Below are positions 53,558 to 61,648 of a DNA stretch of 64,000 nt, piece after piece. Position numbers and translations under genes: made by a program. Position 1 is the stretch's first letter; each line of letters opens with the position of its first letter. Source of the stretch: UBA695 sp042691655 (GTDB lineage: Bacteria; Verrucomicrobiota; Verrucomicrobiia; Chthoniobacterales; Chthoniobacteraceae); NCBI GenBank assembly GCA_042691655.1, contig CP170506.1, positions 806,001 through 870,000 on the forward strand, given 5' to 3'. The notes beneath the pieces are model-generated. The model was not told the DNA's origin. It saw only the letters and a program-made list of their open reading frames with translations, and made no database searches.

Positions 53558-54177
53558 GCCACCGCCTCCAGCTGGAGGCGCTTAAAGCATTCTTCCATGG
53601 TTTGCGGAATCACGCCCATCTTCAGCCAGCGTTTTAAGGTTGCCTCTCTGGCGGATTCCATCCCTTCGGGGGTATCGACTCCATCGTTGGAGCAGAGGCA
53701 GTCGGATAATATCGTTACCCGGCCTCCGGCTTGCACAACGCCATTCACCGCGGCGTTGATGCAGCATTCCACACCGTTGCCGAAGAGAATCCATTCGTCG
53801 GCCGCCAGTTCGCGCACCAGTGCCGCCGCGTTGCCGTTGTCATAAAACATGTCGAAGGCGCGGCAAATGGTGTTTTTTTGAGGGTCGCCATAGGTTCGTT
53901 TTTCCAAGTAGATCAGGCGGTGGGTTGCCAAGCCGTTTTTCCATTCGGTTTGGCGGCTGTCCAGCGGAACAAAGAGGATGTCTTTGCGCCATTCGGGGCG
54001 AAGCAGGGAACCCGAGCAGCACGTAGTAAATACCATTGGATAACCACTTTCCCGGATGCGGCTGTAAAGGAGGTTTAGCCGGTCGCGCATCGGTTTGACG
54101 CGCGGACGCAAGTGAAACGTGCCATCCGGAGCGGTTTCCAGGCAATCGATGTCGAAGAAAGTAAAACGGGTTGGCAT
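53554..54177 (-). CDS. Isochorismatase-fold cysteine hydrolase inside the uptake operon
   Basis: 207 residues. The Asp of the triad is in FFDIDCLETAPDG, a Lys may be in the ERKTYGDPQKN-like segment (LEKRTYGDPQKNTICR), and the nucleophile Cys in FGNGVECCINAAVNG, which fits the V-E/D-x-C-V pattern of isochorismatase-like hydrolases; YDNGNAAALV and DCLCSNDG are also visible. It overlaps the permease gene (ATGA) and lies 3 bp after the binding-protein gene, so it is a fixed part of the operon. It could hydrolyse the imported chelate or a precursor; its true substrate is unknown. Confidence 0.65.
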   Translation of the reverse strand: MPTRFTFFDIDCLETAPDGTFHLRPRVKPMRDRLNLLYSRIRESGYPMVFTTCCSGSLLRPEWRKDILFVPLDSRQTEWKNGLATHRLIYLEKRTYGDPQKNTICRAFDMFYDNGNAAALVRELAADEWILFGNGVECCINAAVNGVVQAGGRVTILSDCLCSNDGVDTPEGMESAREATLKRWLKMGVIPQTMEECFKRLQLEAVA

Positions 54178-54180
54178 AGT

Positions 54181-55377
54181 CTAGTTTTGGTTTTCGGTTG
54201 GCAGCATCCATACGCCCCGCAGGGGAATTGGCATGTATTGATCGTGAAAGGCTTTGAAGTCAGCTTCGGGATGCAAGTCCTGGAACGCGGCGGGATAGAA
54301 ATCCTTGGCCAGCGCTTCGATGCAGACGAAACCAAAAAAGTGCATGGAGAAATTGTGGTAAATGCCGAAGACTTTTTGCTCGCGGTAGGCGCGAAGATTT
54401 GACCAACCGGGGCGGGTTTGTATTTGGCCGAGCTTTTGCAACCCGGGTGCGGCGGTGGCGCCATAGCCCAGGTGCAATGTTCCCGGGTCTTCCCAGCTTT
54501 GGCCCGTGATGACGATGATTTGCGGATCTGCTTTGAGAATAAACTCGGGATGCAGTTTTCCCATGTCGCCAACGATCCCATCAGCGATATTTTGCACCCG
54601 CAAGCGATGAAGAATTGCCCCCCAGCCGGAGTACCGGCGCGGATTGCCTTCCGCTCCGTAGGAAACCCCAAATTGCGTGGGCGTGCCGCTGGCTTCGAGA
54701 TAGACCGAAGGGCCCGGCGAGGGGAGCGCTTCGATCCGCGCCATCACAGTTGCGAGCCGCTGGTCAATATCCGAGACGATGGCCTGGGCTCGTTTTTGCG
54801 CATCCTTTCCCAAGACTTTCCCCAGCAGGAGCAAGCTGCGTTGCGGGCCGGAGAACGGGTCGTCCGAAAGATCCATGCAAAGTAGGGGGAGCCCGGCGGC
54901 TTCGATTTGGGCAAGGCATTTGTAGCCGCGTTCGACCATGAACTTATCCGCAAGCACAAGGTCGGGGTGCAGATTTACAATCTGCTCCGGGTTGACGGCA
55001 TCCTTGAAAATATCGCCCGCTTCGGGAAGCGAGGCGAGCGACGGGTATTTTGCAATAAAGGCCTCATAGCCATCACGGTCGAAGCGGCGCAAATCGGCCC
55101 CGATCGCGACGAGCCGCTTGGGAAGGTCATCTCCCAGCAGGGCCGCCAATTCGTAGATATCCCGCCCTCGGATCAACACAATGCGCCGGGCATCTCGTGT
55201 GATTTTCACCGGGCGATTCGCTAAATCCGTGAGCGTCTGCCCCATGGCGTTGTCTTCACTCGATGGACGCGGTCCAGTCCCACGCCTTCCGGTCGTCTGG
55301 AACCAGGCAAGCAGCAACAGCGCCACAACGGCAGGCAGGATGATCCACTTTTGGCGTTGTAACATAGATGTGTGCAT
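54181..55377 (-). CDS. Metal-chelate ABC transporter substrate-binding protein
   Basis: ATG 55377 gives 398 residues. An N-terminal hydrophobic segment (KWIILPAVVALLLLAWFQTT) lacks a lipobox Cys, so the protein is either membrane-anchored or cleaved. Two lobes of the FepB/BtuF class follow: RRIVLIRGRDIYELAALLGD, VNPEQIVNLHPDLVLADK, LHPEFILKADPQIIVITGQ, linked by a long helix. It delivers the chelate to the FecCD-type permease. It starts 28 bp after the receptor gene ends. Confidence 0.85.
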   Translation of the reverse strand: MHTSMLQRQKWIILPAVVALLLLAWFQTTGRRGTGPRPSSEDNAMGQTLTDLANRPVKITRDARRIVLIRGRDIYELAALLGDDLPKRLVAIGADLRRFDRDGYEAFIAKYPSLASLPEAGDIFKDAVNPEQIVNLHPDLVLADKFMVERGYKCLAQIEAAGLPLLCMDLSDDPFSGPQRSLLLLGKVLGKDAQKRAQAIVSDIDQRLATVMARIEALPSPGPSVYLEASGTPTQFGVSYGAEGNPRRYSGWGAILHRLRVQNIADGIVGDMGKLHPEFILKADPQIIVITGQSWEDPGTLHLGYGATAAPGLQKLGQIQTRPGWSNLRAYREQKVFGIYHNFSMHFFGFVCIEALAKDFYPAAFQDLHPEADFKAFHDQYMPIPLRGVWMLPTENQN

Positions 55378-55405
55378 ACTGCGTGATATTACGATTTTGC
55401 GGTTG

Positions 55406-57619
55406 CTAGAACCGGATTTCAGCCGAGCAGAGGTAGGTCCTGGGATCGCCCACGTAGACCCGCCCGCCTTGCCAGGTGGTCCAGTACGCCTTGTCGGTGA
55501 CATTGGTGACGTTGAAACGGATGGTCACGTCATGGTCATAGATCTTGCACTGATAACGTGCCCCCACATCGCCCGTCACAACGTAGGGAATGGAGAGGGT
55601 GTTGGTGTTGGCCGCGTCGACCCATTGGCTGCCCACGTAGGAAATGCCGCCGGTCAGCGTTAGTCTGCGATAAAACGGCAGGTTATATTCGCTATAGATT
55701 CTGGCGATTTGCTGCGGCACGGCGTCCGGAGTTTTCCCGTTGGTTTCATCGACGGAATGAACAGTGGCATCCTGGAAGGTGAACCCGCCAACGAGCGTTA
55801 GGTCTTGGGTCAACTTGCCGCTGGCCGTCAAGGAGCACCCGTTGTGAATTTCACGTCCGTTGGCCTTGAACACGTTGTCGCTGGGGTCGGTGTAGGCAAA
55901 GTCCTTTTCGATATGGAAAAGCGCGAGGTTGAGGTTCATGTTCCAAAGGGTTGACTTGGCTCCCACCTCCACCTGTTTGGCAATATAGGGGTCGAGCACT
56001 CGATTTGCATTTGCCGCGTCGCTGGGAGCGGTTTCGCCCTCGGTCAAACCTTCGGTGTAAGCCACGTAGGTAGTGATTTTGGGAATCGGCTTGAACATAA
56101 GGGCCATGTTCGGCGTGACCGCCCAGGTGTGATTTTTGGAGGTCTGCTCGCCGGAGGCCGGGTCGTATTGATCGTCAAACACCGCAGCGCAATTAGCCCC
56201 GAGCATCACCGACCACTGCTCGGTGATTTTTACGGTGTCGACAAGCAAGGTGTTCAGGTAGTTCAGCGTCTGAATGGTGTGGCTCGGGCCGTCGGTATTC
56301 CAATCTCCTTTGGTACCCGGGTTGGGCTGATAATAGCTTGGATTGCTGAGCGAGGAGATGAAGCTGGACGGGATATTCATGCTCACCGACGTCGCCGAAA
56401 AGTCCGACATGTAGTAGGTCTGATCGTCCGCAACGCCCACCGATACCTTGTGCTCCAGGGAGCCGGTGTCGAAATTCGCGTCCAGGTAAGTGTACCCTTG
56501 GTAAGTATAGGCATCGTAAGGGCTCCAGCCCGCCCAGGAACGGGTTTGGGTATAGTCGCCTTGATTGTTGATGAAGGTGTTTTGGATATTGATCTGCTCG
56601 TCCGTATCCCGTGTGAAGCGGAAGGCGCTCCGCAGGGAAAAGGTGTCATCCAGCTTGGTCTTAAACTCAACCCCTGCGCGCGTCTCCGAATCCTTGCTGG
56701 AGGCGTAGGGCTCGGCATAGTTCTTGGATGGGTCGGGAGGCGAGGGGAGTTTGGTAATGCTTCCCAGGCGGAAAAAGGCTTGGTAGCCCTTTAGTTCCCG
56801 CCAATAGGTGGATGCGTCGAAGGAAAGAAGCGTATCCGGCCCGAGGCGCCAGTCGATGGCCCCGCTAAGCAAGTAGCGCTCATGGGTTTGATGATCGGTT
56901 GCCGTTGCGAAATCGGGAACATAGAGCGCGTTGAAGCGGTAGGCGACTTTCCCGGTCTTATCCAAAGGCCCGCCCGCATCGATATGGGTATAGAGTTGCT
57001 CTCCGCCGTAATCGCCCACAGTAATATCCAGGAAATCCGTGGTTGTCGGCCGCTTGAGAACATAGTTGATCATGCCGCCGGGATTGGTCATGCCGAAAAG
57101 AAAGCTGTTGGGACCGTCGAGTACCTCGATGCGTTCCTTGTCCTCAACCGGCCCGTCGACGAGGATGCGCATCCCGTCGAGCGCATACTGATTCACAAGG
57201 AATCCGCGGATATTCACATACGAACTCCCGCGGTTTTCCGGCATATCAAAGGCAATGGTGGGGTCCGTCTTCAGTGCGCTCGTGAGGGACTGAGCTTGTA
57301 GATTCTTGATGAGATCAGCCGAGGCGACGTTGATGGAATAAGGCGTATCTTGGAGTGTCACTTCCCCCAGCAGCCCGAGGGTAGCTGTCTCCACACGGTA
57401 TCCAGCCTCCGCTGAACCCTCCTGCGGCGCGCTCCCTGTAACTACTACTTCAGTGATGGTGTCGGATGTTGCAGCCGTCCCCAAAGTGGGGGTTTGTGTG
57501 TCGGAAGCCGCATGAACCATGGATGAGAATCCGTTGGCGATCAGACATGCCGCTATGGATGCGAGAATGCTGGCGGACACGCGTGTACGAAGACGCGAGG
57601 CAACATGAGATTGAGACAT
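55406..57619 (-). CDS. TonB-dependent siderophore-type receptor
   Basis: 737 residues. Signal peptide 1-37 (ending SSMVHA), a TonB-box-like DTITEVVVTG (54-63), a plug domain (LQDTPYSINVASADLIKN ... NIRGF ... VEVLDGPNSFLFG-type stretch) and a 22-strand barrel ending in aromatic Phe (AEIRF). It is first in the uptake operon (receptor, binding protein, hydrolase, permease, ATPase) and imports the same chelate. Whether it carries a ferric siderophore or another chelate is undecided. Confidence 0.9.
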   Translation of the reverse strand: MSQSHVASRLRTRVSASILASIAACLIANGFSSMVHAASDTQTPTLGTAATSDTITEVVVTGSAPQEGSAEAGYRVETATLGLLGEVTLQDTPYSINVASADLIKNLQAQSLTSALKTDPTIAFDMPENRGSSYVNIRGFLVNQYALDGMRILVDGPVEDKERIEVLDGPNSFLFGMTNPGGMINYVLKRPTTTDFLDITVGDYGGEQLYTHIDAGGPLDKTGKVAYRFNALYVPDFATATDHQTHERYLLSGAIDWRLGPDTLLSFDASTYWRELKGYQAFFRLGSITKLPSPPDPSKNYAEPYASSKDSETRAGVEFKTKLDDTFSLRSAFRFTRDTDEQINIQNTFINNQGDYTQTRSWAGWSPYDAYTYQGYTYLDANFDTGSLEHKVSVGVADDQTYYMSDFSATSVSMNIPSSFISSLSNPSYYQPNPGTKGDWNTDGPSHTIQTLNYLNTLLVDTVKITEQWSVMLGANCAAVFDDQYDPASGEQTSKNHTWAVTPNMALMFKPIPKITTYVAYTEGLTEGETAPSDAANANRVLDPYIAKQVEVGAKSTLWNMNLNLALFHIEKDFAYTDPSDNVFKANGREIHNGCSLTASGKLTQDLTLVGGFTFQDATVHSVDETNGKTPDAVPQQIARIYSEYNLPFYRRLTLTGGISYVGSQWVDAANTNTLSIPYVVTGDVGARYQCKIYDHDVTIRFNVTNVTDKAYWTTWQGGRVYVGDPRTYLCSAEIRF

Positions 57620-57999
57620 TGATGGTGATAATCTGGTCGCGGGTTGGCCGTTGGTCGGTCCATATCCTCGCGGATGAGGCTGTTATTGATCACTCTCGCT
57701 AACTTGTCGGAAAAGGCTGTATTCAGCCCTTCAAGCTAGGGAATCACCCAGTTTGTCTGATGTGCGGGTTCTGGTAGTCAGCACAATATGTGCCATCACT
57801 GGAGTTGCTTGCTGATAGGAGTATGTAACATGGTCGTGTTGAGCATGTTAGGGGTAATAAACTTAGCGGAGGCCGTTGTTTCAAAAGGGGGGCCATGCAA
57901 GCGACTCCTACCCAAGTGGAAAGAAATCGTTCGCATGATGACAAATTATCATCAGGAAAACCCCGGTGCATTTTCGCTCTTGCGCTGGATGTCGTTGGC
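57620..57999. other. Receptor upstream region, no gene seen
   Basis: These 380 bp lie between the TonB receptor start and the first transposase remnant. They should hold the operon promoter. The 19-bp palindrome at 57936-57954 lies here. I see no cobalamin-riboswitch core and no convincing coding frame. Confidence 0.55.
57936..57954. promoter_or_regulatory. 19-bp palindrome, weakly Fur-box-like
   Basis: TGATGACAAATTATCATCA is symmetrical except at one pair. Length and AT-rich TGAT/ATCA ends recall Fur sites, and it lies upstream of an iron-type operon, but about 320 bp from the start, close to transposase debris. Confidence 0.3.
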
Positions 58000-58215
58000 T
58001 CAATGGTGGCTGTATTCGTCCAAGACCGGCAGCCATTTGAGCCGGGAGCCCGTTTCGGTTTGGTCGAATACGAAGTCGTAGCTCCAAACTTGGTTGACCC
58101 GCTCGGCTCCCTCCGCGATTTCTTTTAAGATTGCTTTGTCCAGCGTCAGGTCGGCCACGGCCCTTTTCAGCCGCGCATTTTCTTTTTCCAGTTCGTTCCA
58201 GCTGATTGAGGGCAT
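58000..58215 (-). pseudogene. IS3-family transposase remnant (OrfA end joined to OrfB middle)
   Basis: 71 codons read NELEKENARLKRAVADLTL / DKAILKEIAEG, the C-terminal OrfA coiled coil of IS3-type elements, then jump directly to RVNQVWSYDFVFD and RLKWLPVLDEYSH, the start of the OrfB integrase core (first catalytic Asp in SYDF). The roughly 80 residues normally between are missing, and the rest of the core is absent. It is a doubly deleted remnant and not functional. Confidence 0.75.
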
Positions 58216-58224
58216 CCTTTTTTA

Positions 58225-58792
58225 TTCCCGCATATGGGCATGCGATTTTTTTTCGAAGGACGTCTGGACCGCTTTCGGCAAGGTGACCTACTACGTCCTT
58301 TTCTTCATCCATGTTGGAACCCGGCGGGTGAAGATCAGCGGCGTGACGGTTCAGCCAAATGGCCCGTGGGTGGAACAACAGGTACGAAACCTCGTTTATG
58401 AATTGGCTGAGCGCGGCGAAAAGGCGACCTATCTGATCAAGGATGGCGACACCAAATTCACGGAGAAATTCGACCGGGTGTTTGAGAGCGAGGGAATTAT
58501 GGTAAAGAGGATTCCGTTTCGGTCGCCCAACCTGAACGCTTTTGCCGAACGCTGTGTTCAGAGCATCAAACCGGAATGCCTCGATCACTTCGTTGTGTTC
58601 GGCGAGCACCATTTGGAATACTTGGTCCGAGAATACGAGGACTACTACAACACGGTCCGCCCGCACCAGGGTATTGGGAACCGGGCCATTGGAGTCGCGC
58701 CCCCGGTTTCCGTGCCGCTTGATCCCGGAGAGATCGAGTGCGACTTCCGGCTAGACGGGCTGTTAAATCACTACCACTACAAGGCCGCATAA
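58225..58792 (+). pseudogene. Integrase-core (DDE) transposase, N-terminus missing
   Basis: About 190 codons on the plus strand read ACDFFSKDVWTAFGKVTYYV ... LIKDGDTKFTEKF ... NLNAFAERCVQSIKPECLDH ... YYNTVRPHQGIGN: the rve core with first Asp (CDFF), second Asp (DGDTKF) and Glu (FAER) all kept. The DNA-binding N-terminal region is absent; the frame instead runs back antisense into the IS3 remnant. This C-terminal type (LNAFAERCVQS, HQGIGN) belongs to a different element than the neighbouring fragment. Inactive as it stands. Confidence 0.75.
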
Positions 58793-58929
58793 AAACGCGG
58801 AGCGCAATAGCACTACATACTGATATGCAAGCTATTCCCCGAGACTTCTGAACCTAGTGAGTTTTTTGCTAAACAGGGTGTTCGAAAGGGCTCGCAAAAC
58901 ACGATTCTGGTCATAATATTCTGCCTAGG

Positions 58930-59553
58930 ATGACTCTTGATAGTACCCGCCTCGCCCCGCCAACAAATTACGTATTTGTGGATTTCGAGAATGTCCATGA
59001 GATCGACTTTTCGGTTATTGGAAACAAATCCGTAAGCTTCACCCTTTTGCTTGGTGCCAAGCACACAAGACTGGACGTGAAATTGGTCGAGACCATGATG
59101 CAGCATGCGGCCTCAGTCCATCTCCTTCGTCTTTCATCTTCTGGCAAAAACGCTCTCGATTTCACCCTCGCGTTCTATTTAGGCCAGGGCGCGTCAACTG
59201 ACCCAACGGGGTATTTCCATATCGTTTCAAGAGATAAAGGGTTCGACCCGATGATCGAACATTTGCGCAGCCGCCATATCAATGTTCGCCGCCACGACGA
59301 CTTTTCAACGCTGACCTTTGCTTTTCCTGCCAAAACAACCAGCCAGCCAGATGAGTTGTTTACGCGAGTGCTGGAGCATTTGAGAAACAACAAGACCAAT
59401 CGCCCAAAGCGCAAAAACACCTTGGTCCGGCATTTAGTTGGTTTTGCAGGCAATCACGGCAACGAACAATGTGTTCTCGGTGTGATCGATACGTTGCAAA
59501 AGGCTGGACATATTTCGATAGGCGAGAAGGAATTGGTGACATACCAACTCTAG
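58930..59553 (+). CDS. PIN-like domain protein with C-terminal helical extension
   Basis: A 207-residue protein. NYVFVDFENVHEIDF (D18, E20, N21), ALDFTLAFYLGQ and FHIVSRDKGFDPMIEHL give the Asp set of PIN/NYN-type ribonuclease folds, so metal-dependent RNA cleavage is plausible. Residues about 150-207 form a basic linker and a winged-helix-like end (NTLVRHLVGFAGNHGNEQCV). It is followed 13 bp later by the PD-(D/E)XK protein; the two probably form one unit. No antitoxin-like partner is evident. It may be a defence or RNA-processing nuclease. Confidence 0.7.
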   Translation: MTLDSTRLAPPTNYVFVDFENVHEIDFSVIGNKSVSFTLLLGAKHTRLDVKLVETMMQHAASVHLLRLSSSGKNALDFTLAFYLGQGASTDPTGYFHIVSRDKGFDPMIEHLRSRHINVRRHDDFSTLTFAFPAKTTSQPDELFTRVLEHLRNNKTNRPKRKNTLVRHLVGFAGNHGNEQCVLGVIDTLQKAGHISIGEKELVTYQL

Positions 59554-59566
59554 TCGGCATTTTCCC

Positions 59567-60127
59567 ATGGACGCATTTGAATCAATCGTAGCCAAGGCAT
59601 TCGAGGCGCGGGGATATTGGACGCATATCGGATTCAAAGTGGATCTGGACAAAGCCACCAAGAAGGCGCTGAACAATCCGTCAATGCCCAGGCCGGAAAT
59701 TGACGTTGTGGCCTATAAGCCTGCCGAAAACAAACTCCTGCTGATCGAATGCAAGAGTTATCTTGATTCCGTTGGTGTGCAATATGCGGCGTTTTCTACG
59801 CCGGATTCCGTCACAGCCAATCGTTTCAAACTTTTTCATAACGAGCCTTTACTGCGCGCCGTAAAGGAACAGATCGTCCGTCAAATGGCGGAGGGAGGCA
59901 TGCTTGCATCACCGACGCCCTGTATTCAGCTCTGTCTGGCGGCGGGGAAAATCTATGCGAACGACGAGTCTCCACTCAAAGCCCATTTCCAGCAGCAGGG
60001 GTGGATATTTGTCAGCCCATCTGAACTGGTTGCTGATCTGAGGTGTTTTGCTAATCGGGGCTATGAGAACGATGTGGCGATGATTGTGGTAAAACTCCTT
60101 GAGCGAAATCTCCCGCACGCCATTTAG
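59567..60127 (+). CDS. PD-(D/E)XK nuclease-like protein
   Basis: A 186-residue protein. EIDVVAYKPAENKLLLIECK carries D46, E61 and K63, the D-x14-E-x-K signature of restriction-endonuclease-like folds (Mrr/Holliday-resolvase class). The region FEARGYWTHIGFKV before it fits the helix preceding the core. The C-terminal half is of unknown type. Pairing with the PIN-like gene suggests a two-nuclease module; the target is unknown. Confidence 0.7.
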   Translation: MDAFESIVAKAFEARGYWTHIGFKVDLDKATKKALNNPSMPRPEIDVVAYKPAENKLLLIECKSYLDSVGVQYAAFSTPDSVTANRFKLFHNEPLLRAVKEQIVRQMAEGGMLASPTPCIQLCLAAGKIYANDESPLKAHFQQQGWIFVSPSELVADLRCFANRGYENDVAMIVVKLLERNLPHAI

Positions 60128-60181
60128 GAGGGATTCGTGTCCAAGTCCCATGCCCCGGAGGTCGGAATCCTACTTGGTCAA

Positions 60182-60373
60182 TTACGTGCGAGATTGTGCC
60201 TGGAGCCATTCCCAATGAGCAACGCGCTCGCCGCGTTCTAGGGTACACAGGACTTGAGGCCGAAGCGAATCGAGCCACGCAAGATCTTCGTCGGTTGCAT
60301 CATTAGCGGAGCCTAATGGGCCTGTCTTCCCGATTTTTAGCAGCCACACATATCCGCTGACGATTCGTTTCAT
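60182..60373 (-). CDS. Small hypothetical protein
   Basis: 63 residues (MKRIVSGYVWLLKIGKTGPL ... LDSLRPQVLCTLERGERVAH). No family recognised. It follows the aldolase remnant by 4 bp on the same strand, and both could belong to one decayed locus. Composition is protein-like but support is weak. Confidence 0.35.
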   Translation of the reverse strand: MKRIVSGYVWLLKIGKTGPLGSANDATDEDLAWLDSLRPQVLCTLERGERVAHWEWLQAQSRT

Positions 60374-60377
60374 TTCT

Positions 60378-60803
60378 TTAAAAAACGATCGTTTGGCGGT
60401 ACGCGGTCGTGTAATGGCTCAGGGTTGGCGCGGAAGTCAGGTCGCATTGGGCCCCCAGAAATTCCCGATCATGGAGCGATTGGGCGTTGCGTGCACCGGT
60501 GACTTTCGCCGCGTGACTAGTCATCTGTTCCAACAGCAGAGGCGAGGAATCCCGTTCCAGCGTCGTCCAGATGTTAACCTTGCAAACGCCATTAGTATAC
60601 AGATCGCGGATTTGTTCGGCCGAAACCGAGGAACAGCCGTGCAAGACGATCTTCGGCCCGATACGAGCGAATATTTGGCGCGCCAATTCGCCGTGATAGT
60701 GCAGATCAGCGGCTCCGGCGCGGTGTTCCGTGCCCAGGTTCGCCACGATGAAGTCCGCACCCGTTTGCTGACAGTAGTGTTCGGCATCCTCGGGTGACCG
60801 CAA
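60378..60803 (-). pseudogene. Class II fructose-bisphosphate aldolase, C-terminal fragment
   Basis: About 141 codons read SPEDAEHYCQQTGADFIVANLG, IGPKIVLHGCSSVSAEQIRDLY and GVCKVNIWTTLERDS, the C-terminal half of class II aldolases (metal-ligand His in VLHG; K-V-N-I strand). There is an in-frame stop just upstream (TAA six codons before the first TTG), and the N-terminal half with its catalytic metal site is gone. It is a truncated remnant, likely cut during rearrangement of this region. Confidence 0.7.
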
Positions 60804-60858
60804 GGTTCGCGACGGGGATTACAAACCGTCCGATATACTGATTCGCTGGGATCCGCCG

Positions 60859-61194
60859 TTGTACGCCGCCTCCATTGTCTATACATGGGCTTGTGAACCC
60901 AGCCGAACCGAACACGAACTTTCATTCGCTCGCGCATTTTTGAGCCAATGGCCGGACGGCCCGCAGGCCGACCCGGAATCGCTTAAAGCACAGAAGGAAT
61001 ACGATGCTGCGCTCGATCATGCTGCAATCGAACTGGGAACCGATAACCCTTTAACCGAAATGCCCGAAATCGAGCTTCGCCAGACTCTCAAAGATATGGA
61101 ACAGAAGCTCGGCGATTGTCATCCGGAAAGCCCGATGGCGACCGTTTTGGAATGGCGCATCGACATGGCAAAGGCGTTACTTGACGAAGAGTAG
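60859..61194 (+). CDS. Hypothetical acidic protein
   Basis: 111 codons; no ATG, earliest start is TTG at 60859 (a later TTG is at residue 28). The sequence from about residue 35 (QADPESLKAQKEYDAALDHA, MPEIELRQTLKDMEQKLGDC) looks like a real soluble helical protein. No family recognised. It may be a fragment that lost its start. Confidence 0.4.
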   Translation: MYAASIVYTWACEPSRTEHELSFARAFLSQWPDGPQADPESLKAQKEYDAALDHAAIELGTDNPLTEMPEIELRQTLKDMEQKLGDCHPESPMATVLEWRIDMAKALLDEE

Positions 61195-61256
61195 AAAATA
61201 GCGCCGATTGCTTTTTCCTTTCTAGGTGTGACTCCTTATGCTAATGCCCTTCGCCC

Positions 61257-61625
61257 ATGAGCGCCCAAGAAGAGATCATGAAACTCCAGCAGCAGGTTGA
61301 AAACCTACGCCACCGTGCCATTTTGGAGCTGAAAGTGCAATTGGCCGAGGCTCGCAACCATGTCGCGGAGATTGGGCGCAAGCTTGCTGAGTTGACTGGT
61401 GGAGCCAATTCTGCAAACGCCAGGGTACCAAGAAAGCCTCGCGTCAGTGTCACGATCAAGCAGATCGTCGAGGCAATCCAGGGTGGGGCAACCAATTACC
61501 GGACTGTGGCGGACAAGCTTGGGTGTTCGCCGGCCAATGTGGCAAAGAAGATCAAAGAGGAAGGCAAGAAGGCCGGGATTCGGAGCAAAGGCGAGAAAGC
61601 CAACTTTGTTCTGTCGGTTAAGTAG
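61257..61625 (+). CDS. Small coiled-coil protein with helix-turn-helix-like end
   Basis: 122 residues: an N-terminal coiled coil (EEIMKLQQQVENLRHRAILE ... AEARNHVAEIGRKLAELTGG, about 4-48), a basic linker (RVPRKPRVSV) and a helix-turn-helix-like segment (NYRTVADKLGCSPANVAKKI, about 79-98) with a basic tail. It may bind DNA as a dimer. No named family. Confidence 0.6.
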   Translation: MSAQEEIMKLQQQVENLRHRAILELKVQLAEARNHVAEIGRKLAELTGGANSANARVPRKPRVSVTIKQIVEAIQGGATNYRTVADKLGCSPANVAKKIKEEGKKAGIRSKGEKANFVLSVK

Positions 61626-61648
61626 GTGGTACCGCCATTTCGGATCTA

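Noticed and set aside
57620..57935. Cobalamin riboswitch before the TonB receptor
   Set aside because: I looked for the conserved core (GCCACTG-type box) on the minus strand and did not find it, so the substrate of the transporter stays open.
57788..58081. 97-codon plus-strand frame next to the IS remnants
   Set aside because: Overlaps the IS3 remnant antisense and has no recognisable feature.
57908..58666. 252-codon minus-strand frame
   Set aside because: Antisense to the plus-strand integrase core with its DDE residues.
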